Positions 1 to 5,071 of a DNA stretch of 5,071 bases are shown one piece after another. Location: contig JAJDCT010000409.1 in assembly GCA_029260695.1 (NCBI GenBank), forward strand, positions 1-5,071, read 5' to 3'. The notes below the pieces were generated by a model, which was given only the letters and a program-made list of their open reading frames with translations, ran no database searches and was not told the origin of the DNA. Source of the DNA: Phycisphaeraceae bacterium. Lineage in GTDB: Bacteria; Planctomycetota; Phycisphaerae; Phycisphaerales; Phycisphaeraceae. How positions within the stretch are numbered: position 1 is the first letter of the stretch; each line of letters opens with the position of its first letter. Made by a program: the position numbers and the translations under genes.

Positions 1-623
1 TCATCGGTCAAACCCGCTTCGGCCTGCGGGTGACGCTGTGCCTCGAACTGTTCCGCTGTGATCTTCCCGGTCGCCAACAGCAGCGCGTCGGTAACACGGT
101 CCGCGAAGTCAGTCGTCATCGACGCGATCACATGTGCCACCCGCCCCTCGGGGTCAATCACCACCACACTTGGGAGAACCGCGACCCGGTATGTCTCAAA
201 CACCTCGCGGTCGGCGTCGTGCAAGATGGTCGGAAGGGCGTGCTCGTTGTCGCGAGCCAACTCCTTTAGTTCGGTCGGGTTGATATTTTGAGACGCGATC
301 AGCAAGGGCCTAACGGGTTCGCCCCGCAGGCGCTCGTCGGTGATGGCGTGTTGAATCTTGACACATGCCTCGACCGTCTTACCGTGGTAAAGCTCGCCGA
401 AGATCAAGATCACCGTGCCACCGCGCAGGGAATCGTTGTTAATGGCTTGGCCATTCAGCGCCGTGAGGTCAAGCGAAGGAGCGGGCGTTCCCCTTTGCAG
501 ATGCGTCACCGCGCCGGCAAGATCGACCCGGACCACAGAAACCAACAGGACCAGAGAGACGACGGCCCATAACGGCAGTAACCCGATGCGCATGTCAGAG
601 GGTTGGCGTTTGACTAGGATCAT
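1..623 (-). CDS. Thioredoxin-fold (TlpA/redoxin-like) protein lacking the CXXC motif; C-terminus cut off by window edge
   Basis: The frame is open from an ATG at 623 to the left edge, giving 207 codons without a stop. Residues 13-31 form a hydrophobic stretch (a signal peptide or membrane anchor), so the protein should face the periplasm. Residues 45-185 look like a TlpA/AhpC-TSA thioredoxin fold: a GTPAPSLDLTALNG entry strand, a VILIFGELYHGKTVEAC segment where the active site should be, and a VAVLPSVVVIDPEGRV segment with the expected cis-proline (P151). The CXXC position reads H80-G-K-T83; the nearest cysteine is C87, four residues later, so classical dithiol chemistry is unlikely. The start is supported by AGGAGG six bases upstream, and the ATG overlaps the cytochrome stop as ATGA, indicating translational coupling. 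A role as a scaffold or accessory protein for the cytochrome is inference. What follows residue 207 is not visible. Confidence 0.82.
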   Translation of the reverse strand, partial: MILVKRQPSDMRIGLLPLWAVVSLVLLVSVVRVDLAGAVTHLQRGTPAPSLDLTALNGQAINNDSLRGGTVILIFGELYHGKTVEACVKIQHAITDERLRGEPVRPLLIASQNINPTELKELARDNEHALPTILHDADREVFETYRVAVLPSVVVIDPEGRVAHVIASMTTDFADRVTDALLLATGKITAEQFEAQRHPQAEAGLTD

Positions 624-2062
624 GGCGAACCTCCTGTGTTGTAAGCCGTTTTGTCCGCCGGTTGATCACGCGCACCGTCGCCCCGCACGATTTCTCGGTC
701 GTAAACCCGCGTGTCGTGACAGCCCGGGGAACAGCTCCCACCGGTCGGCGTCGTCTTGAACTTGATCTCAAGCATCCAATCGCTATCGCCGAACGGGACG
801 GCATCGCGGACGTGGAACGGGTTGCTGGATGCGTGTACCTCGTGGCAGGCCCGGCAGGTCCGACCTTTTTTCTGGTTGACGTGGACCCAGTGCAGGTTCT
901 GCTCGTTGTTGCGGAACCGCGTCAGGCCCTTGCCGTGCCGGTTCTGAACCAGAGCGGGCTGGTGACAGGTGAAGCACAATTCATAGCGCTCGATCGAAAA
1001 CGGGGCATAGAACTGAGGTGGGTAGGCCTTGACGAGCATATTGGGCTGGTCGCCTGTGTGAGGCTGATGGCAGGCGGTACAGCTATCTTCCCTGATTGGT
1101 CCGTGGTGGTCCGGGTTGTCTGCGAGTAGTTCCGCCATGTCGGTCAGTGTCCGACCATCGTCTGTCTGCATCGGTTTGTTGTGACAGCCCAGGCACATCT
1201 GGGTCTGGGAAGCGCGTTGGAGTTTGGGGAGCGGAGAGTTGTGTGGCGCGTGGCAACCAAGGCAGCCGCCGGGCTCGGTCAGGGCCCCGTGGACGACCGG
1301 GGCACTAGCCAAGTCCTCCTTCAACTCCTGGTGACAGGTAAAGCACAAACCGGGGGCGTCCTGATGAAGCTGGTATTTGAAGTCCGAGGCGTGGGCGTCG
1401 TGGCATTCGGTGCAGCCGTCTTTTACCGGAGCGTGGGTGTGCCGCTGCTGGCCCGATTCGCCACGCAGGTCCTGGCCGTGGCAGGTCAGGCACAGGTTCT
1501 GCGGCTTGTCGACCAGCAGGTTGGGCTCCCACGAGGAGTGTGGCTCGTGACACAGGATGCAGGCCCCGGACGCGACGGGGCCGTGCTGGAATTTCTTCTG
1601 GGAGAAACCGTCTTGTTTGTGACACTTTACGCACAGACCACGCGTCGGGTCGTCTACCAGCATCATCCGGTAGTCTGAACCGTGCGGGTCGTGGCATTCG
1701 GTGCATCGGCCCTGCTGGACCGGGGAGTGGACCACGTCGCGATCTTCCTGTGTGTGGCAGGTCTGACACAACTGATCGTCCGGCCTGGTGAGTTTAAAGG
1801 TGTGTTCGGTGGGTGAAATATATTCGTGACAAGCCTCACACTTACCTTGAGTGACCGGGCCGTGGGTAACCTTGGCCGTGTCGAGCCCCGTATGGCAATT
1901 GCTTTCCAGACAAGTGACCGTTCGGGACGTGGGCTTAGCTGGCAGCGTCGAGGCCTGCAGCAGACCGATCCCCGGTGCCGCCAGGACAAGCCACGCACTC
2001 ATCACGCCGTGGATGAACCTAACTCCGCATCGTGGGTATGAATCGGTGAAGTTCTCCGGCAT
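620..2062 (-). CDS. Exported multihaem cytochrome c with doubled-CXXCH repeats (15 candidate haem sites)
   Basis: This is a 480-residue protein with a signal-peptide-like N-terminus: hydrophobic residues 19-37, likely cleaved near LQA-S. Thirteen CXXCH motifs begin at residues 75, 99, 120, 144, 168, 191, 217, 240, 267, 290, 328, 363 and 403. A CX4CH (C51-H57) precedes them and a CX3CH (C444-H449) closes the series. Motifs 2-15 form seven pairs of the paired-CXXCH type; the first of each pair usually has an upstream HGPV-like segment and is followed by PH or AH, giving plausible distal histidines for bis-His haems. The likely role is periplasmic or outer-surface electron transfer; the partner is unknown. 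The frame is open upstream to an ATG at 2173, but that extension is not signal-like and lacks a ribosome site. The start at 2062 has AGAGG nine bases upstream and leads directly into the signal peptide. The stop overlaps the next gene as ATGA. Confidence 0.93.
   Translation of the reverse strand: MPENFTDSYPRCGVRFIHGVMSAWLVLAAPGIGLLQASTLPAKPTSRTVTCLESNCHTGLDTAKVTHGPVTQGKCEACHEYISPTEHTFKLTRPDDQLCQTCHTQEDRDVVHSPVQQGRCTECHDPHGSDYRMMLVDDPTRGLCVKCHKQDGFSQKKFQHGPVASGACILCHEPHSSWEPNLLVDKPQNLCLTCHGQDLRGESGQQRHTHAPVKDGCTECHDAHASDFKYQLHQDAPGLCFTCHQELKEDLASAPVVHGALTEPGGCLGCHAPHNSPLPKLQRASQTQMCLGCHNKPMQTDDGRTLTDMAELLADNPDHHGPIREDSCTACHQPHTGDQPNMLVKAYPPQFYAPFSIERYELCFTCHQPALVQNRHGKGLTRFRNNEQNLHWVHVNQKKGRTCRACHEVHASSNPFHVRDAVPFGDSDWMLEIKFKTTPTGGSCSPGCHDTRVYDREIVRGDGARDQPADKTAYNTGGSP
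630..635 (-). promoter_or_regulatory. Strong Shine-Dalgarno site for the thioredoxin-fold gene
   Basis: AGGAGG on the minus strand lies six bases before the ATG at 623, inside the last codons of the cytochrome gene. It fixes the start at 623 rather than the in-frame ATG ten codons downstream, which has no comparable site. With the ATGA stop/start overlap it supports coupled translation of the two proteins. Confidence 0.8.
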
Positions 2063-2071
2063 ATGAATACG

Positions 2072-2076
2072 CCTCT
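2072..2076 (-). promoter_or_regulatory. Ribosome binding site that decides the cytochrome start
   Basis: AGAGG on the minus strand lies nine bases before the ATG at 2062. The alternative in-frame ATGs at 2104 and 2173 lack a clear purine-rich site and would put about 14 and 37 non-signal residues in front of the export signal. Confidence 0.6.
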
Positions 2077-2108
2077 GGATCAGATGAGCTTCGGACAACT
2101 TCATGGCC

Positions 2109-2122
2109 GGGCCTGTAGGCCC
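2109..2122. repeat. Palindrome GGGCCT-GT-AGGCCC in the cytochrome leader
   Basis: This is a perfect six-base inverted repeat with a two-base centre, realistically a five-pair stem with a four-base loop in RNA. It lies 47 bases upstream of the chosen cytochrome start. It could be an RNA hairpin in the 5' leader or a protein-binding dyad. No T-run follows it on either strand, so it is not a terminator. Confidence 0.4.
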
Positions 2123-2215
2123 ACTCAAAGCGAGAACGTCAGGGGTCTGAGCCAAGACATGAAGCCCGCCCACTAACTATCACCACAGCAGCCAATCCCC
2201 CACCACAAGCACTTC

Positions 2216-2228
2216 GCACATCGTGTGC
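2216..2228. repeat. Dyad GCACA-TCG-TGTGC
   Basis: Five-base perfect inverted repeat with a three-base centre, about 155 bases upstream of the cytochrome start. A small operator is possible. A short repeat of this size can also occur by chance. Confidence 0.3.
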
Positions 2229-2255
2229 CAAAATGAAGCGACGGTTGAGACTTGG

Positions 2256-2270
2256 TGTCGGGTTCCGACA
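2256..2270. repeat. Dyad TGTCGG-GTT-CCGACA
   Basis: Six-base perfect inverted repeat with a three-base centre. It is four bases from the next dyad (2275-2289) and part of a run of four between 2216 and 2327. It could be an operator or an RNA hairpin. There is no adjacent T-run on the minus strand. Confidence 0.35.
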
Positions 2271-2274
2271 GGCG

Positions 2275-2289
2275 GGGATTCTTAATCCC
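2275..2289. repeat. Dyad GGGATT-CTT-AATCCC
   Basis: Six-base perfect inverted repeat with a three-base centre, with the same geometry as its neighbour at 2256-2270. The pair occupies 34 bases. Function unknown; listed because the repeated geometry is unusual for random intergenic DNA. Confidence 0.35.
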
Positions 2290-2311
2290 AAGAATTGTTG
2301 GCGAGTAGCCC

Positions 2312-2327
2312 GTCTTGTGATTAAGAC
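2312..2327. repeat. Dyad GTCTT-GTGATT-AAGAC
   Basis: Five-base perfect inverted repeat with a six-base centre, the right-hand member of the dyad run. It is the weakest of the four because the arms are short and the spacer differs. Confidence 0.25.
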
Positions 2328-2413
2328 AATCCGCGCTGCCGCCAGAGGTGGAACATCAGATCGGGCAACCTCAAGGCAGCTTCATCCCGTATCTTGATCC
2401 AACTCGATGTGGG

Positions 2414-2437
2414 AAAACCCGGCGTACTCCAGGCCGG
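2414..2437 (-). terminator. Candidate intrinsic terminator of the Rieske-TPP operon
   Basis: Read on the minus strand, CCGGC, a nine-base spacer and GCCGG form a five-pair GC stem (plus a possible U-G pair), followed after one G by TTTT. It sits about 55 bases past the stop codon at 2492. A looser alternative lies nearer the gene: imperfect pairing within 2461-2490 followed by TTTTT at 2457-2453. The T-runs are short, so either may be weak and readthrough into the cytochrome cannot be excluded. Confidence 0.4.
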
Positions 2438-2491
2438 AATGAATCCCTCAATAAAAAGTGGTGCCGACGCGGGGATTGCAGCCCGGCGAAC

Positions 2492-4456
2492 TCAAATCAA
2501 CTCGGGGTCCGCCATGATTTCAACCAGCGTCGGTCCGTCCTGCGCCAACGCTGCTGATAAGGCGGCATCAAGCTCATCGGAGGACTTAACCAGGTAGCCC
2601 TTCCCGCCGCATAGATCGGCGAAAGAAGCGAAGCTGGGGTTAGTCAGTGATGTCTGCCAGACGGGCCAATTGCCCGCCCGCTGTTCCTTGGTGATCTTGC
2701 CGAGGTTCGAGTTGTTCAATAAGACGTGGGTGATATTCATCCCGTACTTCACAGCGGTCGTAAACTCCATCGCGTATTGCCCGAACCCGCCGTCGCCCGA
2801 GACGCTGACGACTTTTCGGCCGACGAATCGAGGATCGTCTTCCTGGGTCGCAGCCCACGCGCCTAAAGCGGCTGGGAGACCAAACCCGATCGACCCCAGG
2901 TAACCCGACATGAGCACGGACTGACGCTTGCACTCGAAGTATCGGCCGAAGCTGTAGGCGTTGTTCCCGACATCGACTGTGATAATGGCGTCATCGGGGG
3001 CCAGACGTGTAAGACCATCAAAGACCACTGAACTGGCGACGCCCTGCCCGCGGTCGTCACGGCGTCGGCTCGCCTTTTCTTCACGCCAAAGACGCCAACG
3101 CTCGGCTACTTCGTCCTTGTGATCGCCCGACTTATTGTCACTCAATGCGTCGCGTAACATCGCCACCGCGGTCGATAGATCCGAGTAGACCATGCAATCG
3201 ACTTTATGAAACTTAGCGAGCGCATCGGGGTCACGGTCCACCTGGATGGTAGGCTTCTTGGGCGTGATCCCGGTGTGGTTACTGAACGATGCGCCCAGGA
3301 CAAGCAACACATCCGATTCATTCATGAACCATGAGGCGATCGGAGTCCCCGACCGCCCCAGTACGCCGGCTGCCAGCGGGTGGTCGTCGCCGATCAGGCC
3401 CTTTCCTTTGAAGGTCGTGACCACGGGGCAACCAAGCTGCTCGGCCAACGCGGTGATCGCCTGCATATCGTTGCGCGCACCGTGTCCGACAATGATCAGC
3501 GGACGCTTGGCGGGCTTGAGCATGCCAATGGCTTGTTCGATGGAGCTTGTCGGCGGGGCTATCTCAAGCTGTGCGAGCCGGCCCTCGGGGGTATCCGGCT
3601 CCCCTTCGTTCGCTTCGCCGGCTACCTCGTCGGGGAAGATCAGGTGTGAGACCTGCTGGTGGAGGATCGCGCTCTTGCACGCCAGGCTCATCAACTCGGC
3701 GTGTGGCGATCCCTGCAAAACGGTCTGCGAATACAGCGCAACCTGCCCAAACGCTTTATCTAGTGGGACCTCCTGAAAATTGTGTCGGCCGAGCACCTGC
3801 GTGGACACCTGCCCGGTCAACGCGATCAGAGGCGCATGATCGACATGTGCATCCCACAACCCGGTCAACAGGTTCGTTGCGCCCGGCCCGGCGATCGCCA
3901 AACACGCTGCGGGACGCCCGGTAAGCTTGCCATAGGCGGAACAGGCGAATGACGCGGCACCCTCGTGCCGAATACCCACATAACGCAACACCCCCGCTTC
4001 TTCCTGCCTCCGCAGCGCATCAGAAACATTCAGATTGGAATGCCCAACCATCCCGAAGCACCACTTCACACCCCAGTTCATCATCGTCTCGACCATCACA
4101 TCGGAAACGTCGCGCTGATGCTCCTCTTCGGTTTCCAGGCCGACATACACCCCATCGTCACGGACCTCGATCGGGTAGGTGTCGATCGCGTCGTCAAAGC
4201 CGCCGGGGGGGCTGCCTGTGATGGGGTGGTAATCCCAGCCGTGCCACGGGCAGCGCAGGTAACCGTTCTCGATCGTACCCTCGCCCAACGGTCCGCCCTG
4301 ATGCGGGCAGCTGTTGCAAAGCGCACCGTATTGGCCTTCGTGATGGGCGACACAGATCGACTCGACGCCGATGGTCACGGTCTTCACTCGACCCTCGGGA
4401 AGCTCATCGGGGGCCAGGGCCTTGTGCCAGGTAAGTTTCACGGGGGTTTCTGACAT
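2492..4456 (-). CDS. Rieske [2Fe-2S]-TPP enzyme fusion, pyruvate oxidase/acetolactate synthase superfamily
   Basis: This is one continuous 654-residue frame. Residues 6-107 are a Rieske domain with ligands C50-P-H52 and C69-P-W-H72 (CPHQGGPLGEG then CPWHGW). It resembles the ferredoxin-like Rieske proteins of dioxygenase systems rather than bc1 subunits, as it lacks their disulphide pattern. Residues 117-285 are the TPP pyrimidine domain, with a PoxB-like start (WGVKWCFGMVGHSN), catalytic Glu165 in RHEGA, and GPGATNL at 190-196. Residues 305-440 are the central domain (VGHGARND). Residues 480-654 are the diphosphate domain with GDG at 554-556 and NN at 581-582, the Mg-TPP motif. All parts look intact. 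Cytoplasmic location is expected: no signal peptide. The likely chemistry is decarboxylation of a 2-oxoacid with electron transfer to the Fe-S centre; substrate and FAD binding cannot be judged. It starts two bases after the DUF1622 stop. Confidence 0.92.
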   Translation of the reverse strand: MSETPVKLTWHKALAPDELPEGRVKTVTIGVESICVAHHEGQYGALCNSCPHQGGPLGEGTIENGYLRCPWHGWDYHPITGSPPGGFDDAIDTYPIEVRDDGVYVGLETEEEHQRDVSDVMVETMMNWGVKWCFGMVGHSNLNVSDALRRQEEAGVLRYVGIRHEGAASFACSAYGKLTGRPAACLAIAGPGATNLLTGLWDAHVDHAPLIALTGQVSTQVLGRHNFQEVPLDKAFGQVALYSQTVLQGSPHAELMSLACKSAILHQQVSHLIFPDEVAGEANEGEPDTPEGRLAQLEIAPPTSSIEQAIGMLKPAKRPLIIVGHGARNDMQAITALAEQLGCPVVTTFKGKGLIGDDHPLAAGVLGRSGTPIASWFMNESDVLLVLGASFSNHTGITPKKPTIQVDRDPDALAKFHKVDCMVYSDLSTAVAMLRDALSDNKSGDHKDEVAERWRLWREEKASRRRDDRGQGVASSVVFDGLTRLAPDDAIITVDVGNNAYSFGRYFECKRQSVLMSGYLGSIGFGLPAALGAWAATQEDDPRFVGRKVVSVSGDGGFGQYAMEFTTAVKYGMNITHVLLNNSNLGKITKEQRAGNWPVWQTSLTNPSFASFADLCGGKGYLVKSSDELDAALSAALAQDGPTLVEIMADPELI

Positions 4457-4458
4457 CG

Positions 4459-4890
4459 TTATTCAACTCCGGGTAGTTGCTTAGATTCTGAATGCTGCTT
4501 CTCGTGGGCCAGCTCCCAGTTCAGCGAAAAGCTGATGACGGTTCGGATCAGAACGATCGCCCCCAAGACCAACACGTGATTCAGGTCAGGTGCCATGAGC
4601 GTTTCGATGACATCTGCCGCGACCAGGATCTCAAGCCCAAGCAAGAGGTAATACCCAAGGTCCAAGCGGAGTCGGACCCGGGCGTCCCGATCGTACCCAC
4701 TCGTTTCGTTTCGGATGAGAGTGACGCCTGCCTTAGCTACACCGTAAACAAGCACCGCCACGCCCACGGCTGCGATCCCCGCCGCAAGTAGGCCACAGAC
4801 CGAGGCCACAAGCGTAACGCCCTCATTCACGGGCACGGCATCGCCTGCCGTGCCAGCTAATTCGTGTGTCTGAGCGAGCAGATTGATCAT
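4459..4890 (-). CDS. DUF1622 family membrane protein
   Basis: This is a 143-residue integral membrane protein of the DUF1622 type, whose function is unknown. Three hydrophobic segments are visible at about residues 27-52, 78-100 and 105-123. A charged loop (RNETSGYDRDARVRLRLDLG) separates the first two. The part that identifies the family is the second half: LGYYLLLGLEILVAADVIET followed by VLVLGAIVLIRTVISFSLNW, which matches my memory of the conserved DUF1622 core. The length fits the family. Polar N- and C-terminal tails flank the core. The ATG at 4890 follows an AGGAG site that overlaps the end of the upstream gene, and the stop is two bases before the Rieske-TPP start, so it is in the middle of an operon. 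A role as membrane partner or quinone-side neighbour of the TPP enzyme is only inference from position. Confidence 0.88.
   Translation of the reverse strand: MINLLAQTHELAGTAGDAVPVNEGVTLVASVCGLLAAGIAAVGVAVLVYGVAKAGVTLIRNETSGYDRDARVRLRLDLGYYLLLGLEILVAADVIETLMAPDLNHVLVLGAIVLIRTVISFSLNWELAHEKQHSESKQLPGVE
4467..4470 (-). promoter_or_regulatory. Ribosome binding site of the Rieske-TPP gene, inside the preceding gene
   Basis: GGAG on the minus strand, ten bases before the ATG at 4456, lies within the last codons of the DUF1622 gene. This arrangement and the two-base gap between stop and start suggest that the fusion protein is translated after its upstream neighbour. Confidence 0.5.
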
Positions 4891-4898
4891 CTAAGGGA

Positions 4899-5071
4899 TT
4901 ACTCCTGAGAACCGAGTGTTTCGAGTCGCCCGTGCTCATCGGTCACGACGTACAAACTCCGCCACACCTCCGCGAACACGAAAGCCATCCCCAATAGCAT
5001 GCAAAGCAGCCCGGCGATGAAAGACACGACAGCGGCGCTGCTCCCCACCGCCGGCCAGACCTGTTCCAACC
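4899..5071 (-). CDS. C-terminal end of an unidentified membrane protein (5' end outside window)
   Basis: The last 56 codons before a TAA at 4901-4899 are visible; the gene enters from the right edge. Residues 11-34 of the visible part (AAVVSFIAGLLCMLLGMAFVF region) make one transmembrane helix, followed by a polar tail, EVWRSLYVVTDEHGRLETLG. The reading frame is supported by its ending eight bases before the DUF1622 ATG and by its stop codon overlapping that gene's ribosome site. The helix ending in an acidic residue loosely recalls the last helix of DUF2721 proteins, but the fragment is too short to assign. It is probably the upstream member of the same operon. Confidence 0.68.
   Translation of the reverse strand, partial: LEQVWPAVGSSAAVVSFIAGLLCMLLGMAFVFAEVWRSLYVVTDEHGRLETLGSQE
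4902..4906 (-). promoter_or_regulatory. Ribosome binding site of the DUF1622 gene
   Basis: AGGAG on the minus strand, eleven bases before the ATG at 4890. It is part of the CAGGAGTAA end of the upstream gene, so this site doubles as coding sequence and supports co-transcription. Confidence 0.6.

Larger units (their letters stand above)
2063..2491. other. Intergenic region between the two operons, no convincing gene
   Basis: About 430 bases separate the end of the Rieske-TPP gene from the cytochrome start. Short open frames exist on both strands (for example 2348-2557 and 2394-2597, plus strand), but they have no recognisable protein features and run into the TPP gene on the opposite strand. 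The region must hold the 3' end of the right-hand operon and probably the cytochrome promoter. I could not identify a convincing -35/-10 pair. It contains several short dyads and a terminator-like hairpin, listed separately. Confidence 0.7.

Noticed and set aside
662..1129. 155-residue open frame on the plus strand, antisense to the cytochrome
   Set aside because: It mirrors the codon pattern of the cytochrome, has no recognisable domain and no clear ribosome site, while the opposite strand carries 15 ordered haem motifs.
1181..1678. 165-residue open frame on the plus strand
   Set aside because: Its internal similarity (repeated V/G-rich stretches) comes from reading the repeated haem-pair units backwards; it is a shadow of the minus-strand cytochrome.
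1305..1769. 154-residue Arg/Pro-rich open frame on the minus strand in another frame of the cytochrome
   Set aside because: An out-of-frame reading of the GC-rich haem repeats; no start signal and no protein features.
620..2062. The repeated haem units as a DNA tandem repeat or CRISPR-like array
   Set aside because: The periodicity is at the protein level (cysteine/histidine spacing), with divergent nucleotides and changing unit length; there are no identical DNA repeats.
2063..2173. N-terminal 37-residue extension of the cytochrome from an ATG at 2173
   Set aside because: The extension is not signal-like, would bury the export signal, and lacks a ribosome site, whereas the ATG at 2062 has AGAGG nine bases upstream and begins just ahead of the hydrophobic segment.
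2348..2597. Two small plus-strand open frames (69 and 67 residues) in the intergenic region
   Set aside because: They overlap each other and the 3' end of the TPP gene, have no recognisable motif, and no convincing ribosome site.
3246..3776. 176-residue open frame on the plus strand inside the TPP gene
   Set aside because: It is antisense to well-conserved TPP central and pyrimidine domain sequence, and its product is low-complexity Ser/Pro/Ala-rich without family features.
2492..4456. Possibility that the Rieske and TPP parts are separate genes joined by a sequencing error
   Set aside because: The frame is continuous through the linker at about residues 108-118, with no ribosome site or start codon context there. 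The Rieske part has a proper start coupled to the upstream gene. An assembly error cannot be fully excluded, but nothing suggests it.

Overview
The window looks like chromosome of a moderately GC-rich Gram-negative-type bacterium. A large doubled-CXXCH multihaem cytochrome beside a thioredoxin-fold protein would fit a planctomycete such as a Phycisphaerae relative. That assignment rests on gene content alone and is a guess. All supported genes lie on the minus strand, so transcription runs from the right end to the left end. No RNA genes, insertion sequences or CRISPR arrays were seen.

Right-hand operon (5071 to 2492). It starts with the C-terminal end of an unidentified membrane protein that enters from outside the window (4899-5071). 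Eight bases later comes a 143-residue DUF1622 membrane protein (4459-4890). Two bases later comes a 654-residue protein (2492-4456) that joins an N-terminal Rieske [2Fe-2S] domain to a complete thiamine-diphosphate (TPP) enzyme of the pyruvate oxidase/acetolactate synthase superfamily. The spacing indicates one transcript, with each ribosome binding site inside the end of the preceding gene. The fusion suggests an oxidative 2-oxoacid enzyme that passes electrons through a built-in iron-sulphur centre, perhaps toward the membrane. The substrate cannot be read from the sequence.

Intergenic region (2063-2491). About 430 bases lie between the two gene groups. They contain a terminator-like hairpin for the right-hand operon, a run of four short dyads of unknown role, and a strong palindrome just upstream of the cytochrome start.

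Left-hand operon (2062 to 1 and beyond). It starts with a 480-residue exported cytochrome c (620-2062) carrying 15 candidate haem sites: seven paired units plus one N-terminal site. The first site is CX4CH and the last is CX3CH. Its stop codon overlaps, as ATGA, the start of a membrane-anchored or exported thioredoxin-fold protein (1-623, running off the left edge) in which the usual CXXC is replaced by HGKT. The pair probably belongs to a periplasmic or extracellular electron-transfer module. The two operons share a redox theme, but nothing in the sequence proves that they cooperate.
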